Source: Sanderia malayensis (taxonomy: Eukaryota > Cnidaria > Scyphozoa > Semaeostomeae > Pelagiidae). Taken from it: a DNA stretch of 64,000 bases. The notes below the pieces were generated by a model. The model did not search any database, was not told where the DNA came from, and saw only the letters and a program-made list of their open reading frames with translations. A program made the position numbers and the translations under genes. Positions within the stretch are counted from its first letter, which is position 1. Every line of letters starts with the position of its first letter. Location of the stretch: positions 3,596,001 through 3,660,000 of the forward strand of contig RQOL01000824.1 of the NCBI GenBank assembly GCA_013076295.1, written 5' to 3'. Positions 1 to 15,900 of this stretch are shown piece by piece.

Positions 1-421
1 AAGTGATGTCTGACTGTAGCGGACAGGATAAACGGACTCGGTCCAGCGCCAAAAATGGCTCTTGTAAATCTGAATTCTTCGATTTCAAAGTCGTTTTCCG
101 TTGCATTCTTTACCCAGAGAAATCTCATGGCGTCTCGATCTTCTGGCTCGATCTCTATTTGTAAGAATGCTTGCTTTATGTCAGCCATGAGGATGATTGC
201 GTGCATTCTAAAGTTCAGCAATATTGAAAACAGCAACGGATTCAGTGAAGGACCAGTATGCAAGCGCTCATTCAATGATTTTGCACCCTTTGTCACCTTT
301 GCAGACGCGTCATATACCACTCTCACTTTTGTTGTTGCTGCTTCTTCACGTACGACAGCTTGATGTGGGATGTACGTCACTCTTTGTCCTGTTGCATTTT
401 CCGGAACACGTTCTATTATGC
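1..421 (-). pseudogene. BEL/Pao reverse transcriptase, N-terminal part
   Basis: Translating the minus strand from about 421 to 1 gives reverse transcriptase sequence with the motifs KVRVVYDASA, GPSLNPLLF, ADIKQAFLQIEI and DAMRFLW. These are the first RT blocks of BEL/Pao pol; the ADIKQAF segment holds the first catalytic aspartate. The frame is open to the window edge. It is offset from the upstream linker ORF, which stops at 416-418, by what looks like one missing base near 421. The rest of RT, RNase H and integrase would lie outside the window. Confidence 0.88.
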
Positions 422-795
422 TTCTTCGAGTTGCTGTTGGATGATTGCATCATATTCTTTCAGAATGTCCGGGGTCTTCTTCAACTTCTTTAGTTGGTTG
501 TTCAACCTTCCTTCTGCTAGACCTCGGTTCATTGGAACTTTAAACTTCCCTTCACGCCAGGGCAGCGGAACAGAATATCTCTTTCCTGTGAATCTGATAT
601 CTTCTTCAAACGCCATGTGCACAGGGTCTTCTTCTTTTATTCCCAATGTCTCGAGATCCCACAGTCTTGAGACATCCTTGCTGATTGAAGCATTTCGTTC
701 TCTTACCAGGTGGACCGGCTCCTCTTCTTCCTTGACTGCGCCTAGTCCGGTTGGTCCCATCAATGTCCAGCCCAACGCAGTGTGTACTGCTACAG
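416..795 (-). pseudogene. BEL/Pao pol linker between protease and RT
   Basis: A 119-residue open frame starts near 775 with LGWTLMGPTG and continues through LWDLETLGI, RYSVPLPWREG and LKKTPDILKEYD. This is the characteristic segment between protease and reverse transcriptase in BEL/Pao polyproteins. Upstream, the same frame extends a few codons to about 795, where the gag-protease ORF is in another frame, so a one-base frameshift separates them. Downstream it ends in two consecutive stop codons (TAA TAG) at the second frameshift. Both breaks are single-base and local, which suggests young decay or sequencing error. Confidence 0.85.
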
Positions 796-3570
796 GCTCT
801 CCCGATCGTCCTTGTGCATCTGCCCTGTCAATATTTCAGCCAGATGTTGGCTGCCCAGCAGCATATCAACTTCCAAGTTGCACTCCTTCGTTACGTCTGT
901 AAAGTATACGTCTTTCAAATGAGCATATCTCTCTTTTAATTTCAGTGGAGCAGGATTTCCAACGGTTGTCACTGCAGGTATTGTCTTTACTTCCACGGGA
1001 ATGCTGCAATTGCCATCTAGACTGCTCAGCTGCAATTCATGAATCTCTGTCTTCAATTCTTGAAGGCTTCCATTCAAACCTTCTAGCGTTTGACTCATCT
1101 TACTGACTGGTTTACTTTCTAGTCTTTTTATCAGCTTCTCCGTTGCAAAACTTCTAGCACTTCCACTGTCCAACAGTACTCTGCACTTCGTTGTTCCTTC
1201 TCCGCTTGCCGTGTGTACTCGTGCAATCAAGGTCTGGTAGGCTATTGCTGCTGTTGGATTCATTGTCTTTGAGTTCAGTACTCCTGTAGGTTCTCTAATT
1301 CCGTTACACAATGTTTCGTGGTGCTTTGACTTCGCGCATTTGCTGCAAGTCTCTGCTTTATTGCATTTGGATAGCACATGTCCACGTTTTAGACATCCAT
1401 AACACCTTTTGTACTTCTTTATTACTGCTTCTCTTTCTTTAACCGTTGTATACTTGCTGCAGTCTGACGCTTTGTGCTCACCAAGACAGAATTCGCAAGT
1501 TTCTTTCTTCTGATGCTGGACAGAGGTTAAGGTTGCTCCTGTGGCCTGCCAGGTTCTGGTTTCTGCTTGGCTTGGAATAGAAGGTCTTTCCAGCGGCTTT
1601 TTTGGGTGTGGTTGACTTGTGGAGGATTTAGTAGCAACTCCGCATTTCTCCATTACACGCACGCATCTTCTTAGACCTTCTATCAATTGCATCATTGTCA
1701 GGTCATCATCCTCATCTTGGTTTTCCGTCAACCTCATTCTGATTTCAAATGGAAGCTTGCCAAGCACCTTTGGCACCATTGTCATAGAGTATTCCATCTG
1801 ACTGACTCCAATAGCAGTTAATGCTTTCACGTGGCATTCTACTTCTTCGTGAAACCGCTTGAGCCTGTATAGCTCGTAGCTGTTGCTGATTGCCGGTAGT
1901 CTTTCAATGCCATCAAGGTGTGCCTTGCGTAGTGTACTTCTGTGGCCATATCTGTCCTTCAATAGACGAATTGCAGCTTCATATTGGTCTCCCCTCAGTT
2001 GGATATCTGAAATCGTCACAAAGGCAGGTCCCCTTAAGCAGTTTTTCAGATATTGTAATTTCTGATGGTCCGGCAATGAAGGATTGGCATGAACACCATG
2101 TTCAAAACATTCCCAAAATTCGTGCCATTTCATGACGTCACCATCAAATGGCTTCAATTCCATTTTTGGCAAACGGATTCCGGTGTAGTGATTGTCTCTT
2201 CTTGCAGCTGATGGGCCATCGCTTTCTGGCTTCCTTGAAAGGTTCCTCAGTTTTGATTTTATTCTTACTACTTGTTTCTCGTGTGTTTCCATAGTGTTTA
2301 ACCTTTCTTCAATCGACACACCCATCTCCTTTTGTCTTATCTCTACCTTCCGGCTGCTTTCCTCAAGTCTTTTCAATGCACGTGTTAATGCTTCACATTC
2401 ATCCGCAACATCTTCGACATCATCAGTATTTTCGTCTACCGAGACTAACAATCTTGCTATTAACTGCCATGCTATGGCTCTGTCTTCTTCGGCTTTTTGC
2501 AACTTAATCGCTGCTCTAGGCAATCGGAATTGACTTGGTTGCATATGGATTGGTTGAAGCTGAGGAGGCGATTGCGCGTGATTGATGGACATAGGTAATA
2601 TCTGGTTTCCTGCAGCTACAGGCGTCACTGGAAGGTTGAATGCTTCACCTGTCTGACGCGGGTAAGATCGGATCTGTTCGAATGATCTGATGGCTCCACT
2701 GTGTGCTTCACCTGTCTGAAGCGGGCTGGATCGGATCTGTTCGACGGATCTGACGGTTCCACTGTATGCTTCACCTGTCTGAAGCGGGTAGGATCTCATC
2801 TGTTCGGACGATCTGACGGCTCCACTGTGTGCTTCACCTGTCTGAAGCGGGTTGGATCGGATCTGTTCGATGGATCTGACGGCTCCACTGTATGCTTCAC
2901 CTGTCTGAAGCGGGTAGGATCTCATCTGTTCGGACGATCTGACGGCTCCACTGTGTGCTTCACCTGTCTGAAGCGGGTTGGATCGGATCTGTTCGACGGA
3001 TCTGACGGTTCCACTGTATGCTTCACCTGTCTGAAGCGGGTAGGATCTCATCTGTTCGGACGATCTGACGGCTCCACTGTGTGCTTCACCTGTCTGAAGC
3101 GGGTTGGATCGGATCTGTTCGATGGATCTGACGGCTCCACTGTATGCTTCACCTGTCTGAAGCGGGTAGGATCTCATCTGTTCGGACGATCTGACGGCTC
3201 CACTGTGTGCTTCACCTGTCTGAAGCGGGTTGGATCGGATCTGTTCGACGGATCTGACGGTTCCACTGTATGCTTCACCTGTCTGAAGCGGGTTGGATCG
3301 GATCTGTTCGACGGATCTGACGGTTCCACTGTGTGCTTCACCTGTCTGAAGCGGGTAGGATCGGATCTGTTCGACGGATCTGACGGTTCCACTGTGTGCT
3401 TCACCTGTCTGAAGCGGGTTGGATCGGATGTCACGACCATCTGAACAAATCGATTGACTACTGCTGTGTTTGTCTTGCCGCTCAACCAGTATCGATAACA
3501 TCTCAGCATCATCAAACTCGTCTCTTCTGAATTCCGGCACTGAATACGGGCTTTCCCCTCGTCGCGACAT
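790..3570 (-). CDS. BEL/Pao gag with zinc knuckles and aspartic protease
   Basis: This is a 926-residue frame, the particle-forming and protease part of the retrotransposon. Residues about 50-325 are a tandem array of a 21-residue unit (LQTGEAHSGTVRS plus linker). A helical, charged region follows, then a DUF1759-type gag domain (about 480-645: LPKMELKPFDGDVMKWHEFW, LRGPAFVTI). Next come Cys/His knuckles (about 685-745: CEFCLGEHKASDC, CYGCLKRGHVLSKC, CSKC) and a DUF1758-like protease with LLDSGSARSF near residue 800, where D-S-G is the active site. The last residues (KDDRESL) are out of frame relative to the family, consistent with a one-base insertion near 795. The frame is otherwise fully open. 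BEL/Pao gags do not normally carry such a repeat array. Confidence 0.88.
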   Translation of the reverse strand: MSRRGESPYSVPEFRRDEFDDAEMLSILVERQDKHSSSQSICSDGRDIRSNPLQTGEAHSGTVRSVEQIRSYPLQTGEAHSGTVRSVEQIRSNPLQTGEAYSGTVRSVEQIRSNPLQTGEAHSGAVRSSEQMRSYPLQTGEAYSGAVRSIEQIRSNPLQTGEAHSGAVRSSEQMRSYPLQTGEAYSGTVRSVEQIRSNPLQTGEAHSGAVRSSEQMRSYPLQTGEAYSGAVRSIEQIRSNPLQTGEAHSGAVRSSEQMRSYPLQTGEAYSGTVRSVEQIRSSPLQTGEAHSGAIRSFEQIRSYPRQTGEAFNLPVTPVAAGNQILPMSINHAQSPPQLQPIHMQPSQFRLPRAAIKLQKAEEDRAIAWQLIARLLVSVDENTDDVEDVADECEALTRALKRLEESSRKVEIRQKEMGVSIEERLNTMETHEKQVVRIKSKLRNLSRKPESDGPSAARRDNHYTGIRLPKMELKPFDGDVMKWHEFWECFEHGVHANPSLPDHQKLQYLKNCLRGPAFVTISDIQLRGDQYEAAIRLLKDRYGHRSTLRKAHLDGIERLPAISNSYELYRLKRFHEEVECHVKALTAIGVSQMEYSMTMVPKVLGKLPFEIRMRLTENQDEDDDLTMMQLIEGLRRCVRVMEKCGVATKSSTSQPHPKKPLERPSIPSQAETRTWQATGATLTSVQHQKKETCEFCLGEHKASDCSKYTTVKEREAVIKKYKRCYGCLKRGHVLSKCNKAETCSKCAKSKHHETLCNGIREPTGVLNSKTMNPTAAIAYQTLIARVHTASGEGTTKCRVLLDSGSARSFATEKLIKRLESKPVSKMSQTLEGLNGSLQELKTEIHELQLSSLDGNCSIPVEVKTIPAVTTVGNPAPLKLKERYAHLKDVYFTDVTKECNLEVDMLLGSQHLAEILTGQMHKDDRESL
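2640..3440 (-). repeat. 63-bp coding minisatellite in gag, about 13 copies
   Basis: A 63-bp (21-codon) unit is repeated about 13 times, the last one diverged. Part of the array alternates two versions (SYP...AYSG and SNP...AHSG), giving a 126-bp higher-order period. Because 63 is divisible by three, the array is also open in antisense frames; those are shadows. Confidence 0.95.
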
Positions 3571-4134
3571 GTTTAAAATTATTCTTAAGAACTAGCTGTT
3601 TCTGACTCAAAGTTATGTAATTAAATCTCAAAAGATTACTTCTATTCGATAAGCTATGGCCTGTATCCGGCTCGGTGGACCACATTAAGTGTTGGGAATC
3701 CACGGCACACTTAAACCGATAGGCCCAAAAATATGAAGATTAGGAGACTGTATAACTGTATAATAATTAACATCAATAACAAAACCATAAAACGTTTAAC
3801 TATAACTACAATCAATAACTACAATCAATAACTACAATCAATAACTACAAATCAATAAATGGCCAATTAAATTACTAAAATGTTCAAAAGAAGCATTACT
3901 TACGAACTTTGACGAGGCTGTTGCGTCCGATTCCCAGAATGATTTTTTGCTAACTAACTATAAAATGCATTACAAATGATTATATTAAATTTAAAACAAT
4001 ACTAAATCAACTGTCAGCTCAGCGCCTAATTGTCTAGTTGGCATACCCTTGCCAAGAGGTTGTAAGTCGGATTTAAGTCCTTAGTATCAATATTCCCTCT
4101 TAGCAAGGGCATGCAACATGCGTCAATGATTGAT
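3571..4134. other. Non-coding, probable LTR or leader of the retrotransposon
   Basis: No gene is visible here. The part next to gag should contain the primer-binding site and 5' LTR of the BEL/Pao copy. On the minus strand, TGGTCCACCGAGCCGGAT (3682 downward) resembles the complement of a tRNA 3' end, but with mismatches and no clear LTR terminus before it. A 13-bp tandem repeat lies at 3804-3856. Confidence 0.4.
3804..3856. repeat. 13-bp tandem repeat, 4 copies
   Basis: The unit AACTACAATCAAT is repeated four times head to tail, the last copy with one extra A. Confidence 0.95.
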
Positions 4135-4854
4135 TCATTTCAGCACAACGGGTGACACGGGTGGCTTTTTCGGTTGATTGTTCTTTTCCGATTTTCTGCC
4201 TTTACGTATCTTTTTTCGAGCAGGTTCTTCACCTTCATCGCTTAACTCGGCATCAGCGTCAGGATGGGCTTTTATCCTTCTTGTATTTTTCCTTATTATC
4301 GACGGTGGAGACTGGCGTCCTTTAAACCATACTGGCAGCATAATGGCTTGATCTTCATCCCAACGCCATCCGTTTTCATCAGCAGGAATATCTTCAATGG
4401 TGACTTTGCAACAGCGAATCCAAGTGAAAACTTGATAATGAACTCTTTTTATTGCTTCGCGAACACTATCTGGATCTGGTGGAAGGGATAGTGAGGACTT
4501 AGACTTCATATTTCTGTAAATATTTATGCGCGTTTGAACATATGTTTCTTCCGCTGCACCGTTGTAGACGATCTTGCGAATGAATTCTTTGACTTCCTCA
4601 ACGCTCTGGTCATCAAGATTACGATCTTGGCCTAGAGGTTTTAGCATTTGAACAGCTATCGGCTGAGCAGATAGTCTTTTCATGGCTTTTATTTTACTAA
4701 TCTTATAAAAATATGATGTAGTATCGCACCTAGTGAGTGCATGAAAAACTGGTAAAACGAGACACACTTCATCTCCAAGGTAATCGCAAATGCTACTGAT
4801 TTCTACGTATTTTTCATTGTCGTATTTCATAAACCATTTTTTCGTAATTTTCAA
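4135..4854 (-). pseudogene. C-terminal fragment of a 'HALT-CDTTS' family protein (possibly PIN/FEN1-like)
   Basis: A 239-residue frame holds LPVFHALTRCDTTSYF followed by a lysine-rich helix, an acidic middle part, WIRCCKVTIEDIPADENGW and a basic nuclear-localisation-like tail (KKIRKGRK). The motif HALTGCDTTS-F is familiar to me from a large set of uncharacterised invertebrate ORFs. It resembles the GCDY...GIG helix-hairpin segment of FEN1/XPG nucleases, so a PIN-like nuclease relative is my inference. Here the usual G is R (TRCDTTS), and the N-terminal half with the expected acidic catalytic residues is absent: no matching frame is seen on the minus strand above 4854. A splice acceptor (TATGCAAG) just upstream is possible. 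It could be a 3' exon of a larger gene or a dead fragment. Confidence 0.5.
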
Positions 4855-5244
4855 TCTTGCATAGGCATAAACTAGTAGAATTGCTTATATGTTTTTCATA
4901 TACGTATCTACGTTTTGAACCAATCGTCAGCGGGCTGAATTTTGTCTCCAAATTATCAGAGGACCCTAATTAGTTTGTCTTGGTCACTTTTGAGCCCAAA
5001 TTGATGTGGGACTTTCATGGATTATATACAAATAGATTCACTTGTTGTTCTAATTAATGTGTTTTGACTACTTATGACTCAAATATCAATTATCAACTGT
5101 ATGATTCAAATTTGTTTCACGCAGTAACATTTGTTGTGCAGTAAAAAGTTTTTCAACTTTGAAAGACCGTTTCATGCATTAAGTTCATTTTGTTTTATGC
5201 AGTAAATTATGTTTCGCTTTTGCAGGATTGTTTCATGCATCAAA

Positions 5245-5283
5245 AACTGTTTTATGCATATCCCCTATATGCATAAAACAGTT
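5245..5283. repeat. Perfect 17-bp inverted repeat, 5-nt loop
   Basis: Arms AACTGTTTTATGCATAT (5245-5261) and its exact complement (5267-5283) flank the loop CCCCT. A second hairpin with the same core follows 16 bp later. Confidence 0.97.
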
Positions 5284-5299
5284 GTGGGGGGTGAAGACA

Positions 5300-5330
5300 A
5301 CAGTTTTATGCAACAGTTGCATAAAACCGT
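5300..5330. repeat. 15-bp inverted repeat, 1-nt loop
   Basis: ACAGTTTTATGCAAC (5300-5314) faces GTTGCATAAAACCGT (5316-5330), with one mismatched pair. It shares the TTTTATGCA core with the hairpin at 5245. Confidence 0.93.
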
Positions 5331-5506
5331 ATTCCAGGGTTCAGTAGTGAAGAGGGCCAGACAAATGCTGCCCCGAATCTGTGGGTTTGTAACTCACGCA
5401 TGCGTCTCTATTTACCTATTACGTAAACGAACGTGCGAGCGAATGCGATGCGATACATTTGCCCACGAAAGAAAGTCAGCAAGCTCGTTCTCATTTGCGA
5501 CGAAAA

Positions 5507-11754
<6,248 letters not shown>

Positions 11755-12590
11755 ATTTGAATATGTTTTCAGATATCTTTGACTTCCACTGTAGTCAACT
11801 ATTGGAGAATTACAATATAATCTATTGTTTAGCTAATTAATCCGTTCTTCCAACTTCGTCATCATAGTTACATTTTATCCTCTGAAGTCAACACTGTGAT
11901 ACAAGCCGATGTAGTGAGCTGTTTTTTGAATTCCTTTAAGGTTCGTTATATCGAAATTCGACTGTTTATAGACACAAAGTGTTTCTCTTGATTTTAATTT
12001 AGACAATTCTTTGTTTATCTAAAACGTTCAATGAATCCTCGAGTAAGCTTCCCCACGGGGGTGGGGGCTATTTGCAAATGTTACATGGATTTTTATTCAA
12101 TATCAATTTTTATAGAACCTATATTATGCAATTAATTGATATAATTGTTTGTTTAAACTTGTTCCTATTTGCTATACATTCACTAAAACTCCAATGTCTT
12201 GACACTCGAGCTCAATATCCTTGCAAATGATTATCAGGATGGGGCTTATTAAACAGGGTTTTTTCATGGATGGGGGCTTATTTGAGGATTCGGGTGTAGT
12301 TGATGGCATGTTAAGAAGAAGGACCATCTTAAGGGTGTCTATTGCAGTCCTAGATTCGTTACACAAAGTATCTTGTCTTCGCTTTTCGAATTGCCAATTT
12401 GCTACGACAAACGACAGGATCGAGCGAACAAAAAAATGACTGAGGCACAGGGCGCAATGTAATGATTCTAGCGCAGTCTTAGCATAATTATGTATCGAAT
12501 TGTCATTTTTATAATATATGTATGCATTTAATATATATAGATTTTAGTATGCTTCAGGAATCGATTAATTCATAAGAATTGAGTTGAATT
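11755..12590. other. 3' flank of the C1orf50 gene, no gene
   Basis: It holds half of a Tigger-like end (GTTCGTTATATCGAAATTCG, about 11942) and a decayed GGGGCTTATT element at 12030-12295. I see no gene in it. Confidence 0.6.
12030..12295. mobile_element. Decayed copy of the CCGTAAATCC / GGGGCTTATT element
   Basis: The left part (AATCCTCGAGTAAGCTTCCC) and right part (GGGGGCTTATTTGAGGATTC) correspond to the ends of the complete elements at 13909 and 19342, with many substitutions. Confidence 0.65.
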
Positions 12591-12949
12591 AGCACTGTGA
12601 TTCTTACATGAAGTCAACCTTACACTCTCTCGGCCCCAGTCTCTTCAGTCCGGTGCTTGTGGATTTGAACCACGCTTCTATGTGCTGCAAGAGGCGTTTG
12701 AATGTGAGCATTGTGGAAAGGCAAATCGAAATTTCCTAAATGTATGTTATAATTATTCTTGTATTTTATCTTGTTTTGTAATTAGAATCTCTGATATCGA
12801 TTCTCAATTTTACTGCGAGCCCCAAGAACAGTTTGAAATTGCAGAACTCGATTTAAACTTGTTCAAAAATGGCCGACTACGTCTTGCACAAATTTAGGCC
12901 TTCTTTTGGTTTCAGTTATTCTCTGTGTTACATTTTTCAGTTGCTCTCC

Positions 12950-15900
12950 TGGCAATTGATAATTTGAATTTTCTTTCATCCTAGAACCAAATATTTTACG
13001 AAGCGCTGACACACAAGTCATCAAAGATGTGATAAAATAAATTTAATAATTTAGGCCTGGTCTTGCCACTGCTAAAGTCTTGAAGAGTCAAGGATTTGAA
13101 GAGGTTCGTGTCGTTGAAGTGTTGTCGTTTGAAGTTTCATTGCTTAACTAATTGATCTATTCCCTTTTCTCCACACTGCCATTTTTTGTAACATGAAACA
13201 ATAAAACAGGCTAGTGTAATAGTGTTGTATTCGAGTCCAATTACGCTTGATAGTTTTTTTTATATTTGATAGTAAATTATATTAACTTCCATTTCAGATA
13301 CTCCTATGATGCCCGTGAATTAAATGGAGCCAAAAAGAGTTACATCAACATCTTTCTTATTTGTCTGAACAGGTAGTTATGATTTCCACAAATTTCTATT
13401 AAATTAATAAATTAAAAAAATAGGCTTTATTTTGTCGCCTGTTCAGTTTGCAAAGTTAAGGAGTCGAACCTATTGGTGCGGAAGTATTATCGTTGATAAT
13501 CTCACTGCTTAACCAGTTGATCTATTCGCCACCCACCACCCTGGCGTTCTTGGAACATTAAATAGTAAAAGAGGCTAATGTAAAGGTCTTGTGTTCGAGT
13601 CCCGTCACTGCTCCATAGATTTGCTTTTGCATTAATTGGTGATAAATTTCTATTTCACATGTTATTTCGACGTCCATAAATCAATTCGAGTGATATTAAC
13701 ATTCTTCATTTTTTAATGAACAGGTACTTACGATTTATTTACATTTTAGAAGACAAATTAAAAAGGTTAGGCCTTATATTATCGCGTGTTCGTTTTTGGA
13801 AAGTCACGGATTCGAACTTGTGTAGAAGTATAATTGTTTGAAGCCCCCTTGCTTAGCTAGTTGATCTATTCGCCACCCACCACCCTGGCGTTCTTGGAAC
13901 ATTAAATACCGTAAATCCTCGAATAAGCCCCCGGGGGCTTATTTGCAAAAATGAATTTTTGGGTGGGGGCTTATTGGAGGGGGGCGCTTATTCGAGGGGG
14001 GGGGCTTATTTCAAAGTTTTGCTTTTTCCTCAAAAGTTGACAGAAAAAAGACGACATAATTTTCTCAATCAGGTAAACTTTTTTCACAAAGTGCTGTGTG
14101 AAGATCTAACAAAACGTATAATTTGTTTATCATCACGAAAGTCGCGTTTCTTTTTGCTTTTTTTTTCTCCAGTCAAAGGAAGTGATACTGTATAGCTATT
14201 GTCCCGTGGGTTCTTTCTCAAAATAAGATATTATTCTGCGCTTATGCTTCCCTCGAATAAGACCCCATGGGGGCTTATTCGAGGGGGGGCTTATTGCAAA
14301 AATGATTTTTTAGGTGGGGGCTTAATCGAGGGGGGCTTATTCGAACGTGGGGGCTTATTCGAGGATTTACGGTAGTAAAAGAGGCTAATGTAAAGGTTTT
14401 GTGTTCCAGTCCCGTCACAGGTCCAAAGTTTTGCTTTTGCATTAAATGGTGATGAATTTCTATTTCAGATGTTATTTCGACGTCCATAAATCAATTCGAG
14501 TGATATCAACATTCTTCATTGTTTAATGAACAGGTACTTACGATTTATTTGCATTTTTAGTTGAAAAATTAAAAACTCAGCCCTTATATTATCGCGGGTT
14601 AGGGTTTTGAAAGTCCAAAGTCACGGATTCGAACTTGTGTAGAAGTATAATTGTTTGAAGCCCCCTTGCTTAGCTAGTTGATCTATTCGCCACCCACCAC
14701 CCTGGCGTTCTTGAACATTAAATAGTAAAAGAGGCTAATGTAAAGGTCTTGTGTTCGACTCCCATCACAGGTCCAAAGTTTTGCTTTTGCATTAAATGGT
14801 GATGAATTTCTATTTCAGATGTTATTTCGACGTTCATAAATCAATTCGAGTGATATCAACATTCTTCATTGCTTAATGAACAGGTACTTACGATTTATTT
14901 ACATTTTTAGTTGAAAAATTAAAAAACTCAGGCCTTATATTATCGCGAGTTTGGTTTGGAAAGTCACGGATTCGAACTTGTATGGACATATTAATGTTTG
15001 AAACCTCGTTGCTTAACTAGTTAGTCTATTCGCCACCCGCCACCCTAGCGTTCTTGGAACATTAAATAGTAAAAGAGACTAATGTAAAGGTCTTGTGTTC
15101 GAGTCCGATCACAGGTCCAAAGTTTTGCTTTGCATTAAATGGTGATGAATTTCTATTTCAGATGTTATTTCGACGTCCATAAATCAATTCGAGTGATATC
15201 AACATTCTTCATTGTTTAATGAATAGGTACTTACGATTTATTTGCATTTTTAGTTGAAAAATTAAAAACTCAGCCTTATATTATCGCGGGTTAGGGTTTG
15301 GAAAGTCCAAAGTCACGGATTCGAACTTGTGTGGAAGTATAATTGTTTGATGCTTCGTTGCTTAGCTAGTTGATCTATTCTCCACCCACCACCCTGGCGT
15401 TCTTGGAACATTAAATAGTAAAAGAGACTAATGTAAAGGTCTTGTGTTCGAGTCCCATCACAGGTCCAAAGTTTTGCTTTTCCATTAATTGGTGATGAAT
15501 TTCTATTTCAGATGTTACTTCGACGTCGATGAATCAATTCAAGTGATCCATACATGAAGTCATGCAAAGCTTTTCTAGTCTCAGGCCCCTTTGCTTAGCG
15601 TCTGCAGAATTTGAACTCGTCTTGCAATCAACATTTGAACGCCAGAGTTTTTCAAGGGAAACAACAAGGCTCATTGGAGGTATAGAGTAGTTCTTCTTAA
15701 ATTTTAGACTGCTTTGTGATTATAGATAATGATATTGCATGTCTAATTTTACTGTGCCTTGCAAAGAAATATTTGAATTGCTCGAAAAATATGGCCGACC
15801 CCTGCCTTAAAATATTTAGGCCCTGTTGTCTCAAAGCTTTTTGCTTTGAACCACTTGTTTGCTTAGATATTTCTATAACTGTTCAAACGTTGGGATACCT

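Larger units (their letters stand above)
1..3570 (-). mobile_element. BEL/Pao-type LTR retrotransposon, 5' part, cut by window edge
   Basis: Read on the minus strand, gag (from 3570), an aspartic protease, a linker and the start of a reverse transcriptase follow in the order usual for BEL/Pao elements, and the element runs off the window at base 1. Two reading-frame breaks (near 795 and near 421) show that this copy cannot make a full polyprotein, unless they are assembly errors. The 5' LTR should lie above 3570, but no second LTR is in the window, so its limits cannot be fixed. Confidence 0.9.
4855..5506. other. Intergenic, rich in TTTYATGCA repeats and hairpins
   Basis: No gene is supported. 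From about 5115 to 5330, degenerate copies of TTTYATGCAGTAA and its complement recur, including two strong hairpins annotated separately. A 105-codon frame at 5209-5526 crosses these hairpins and looks accidental. Confidence 0.6.

Noticed and set aside
2701..3444. Plus-strand frame of repeated CFTCLKRVGSDLF (247 codons)
   Set aside because: Antisense shadow of the 63-bp gag repeat; no start context or domain.
3663..3684. Primer-binding site of the BEL/Pao element (similar to a tRNA-Tyr 3' end complement)
   Set aside because: There are several mismatches, the base pair before TGG does not look like an LTR end, and the second LTR is out of the window. Kept only as a remark.
13580..13615. True tRNA gene at the GTTCGAGTCCC sites of the cassette array
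   Set aside because: The B-box matches, but the T-stem does not pair and no acceptor or anticodon stem forms on either strand.
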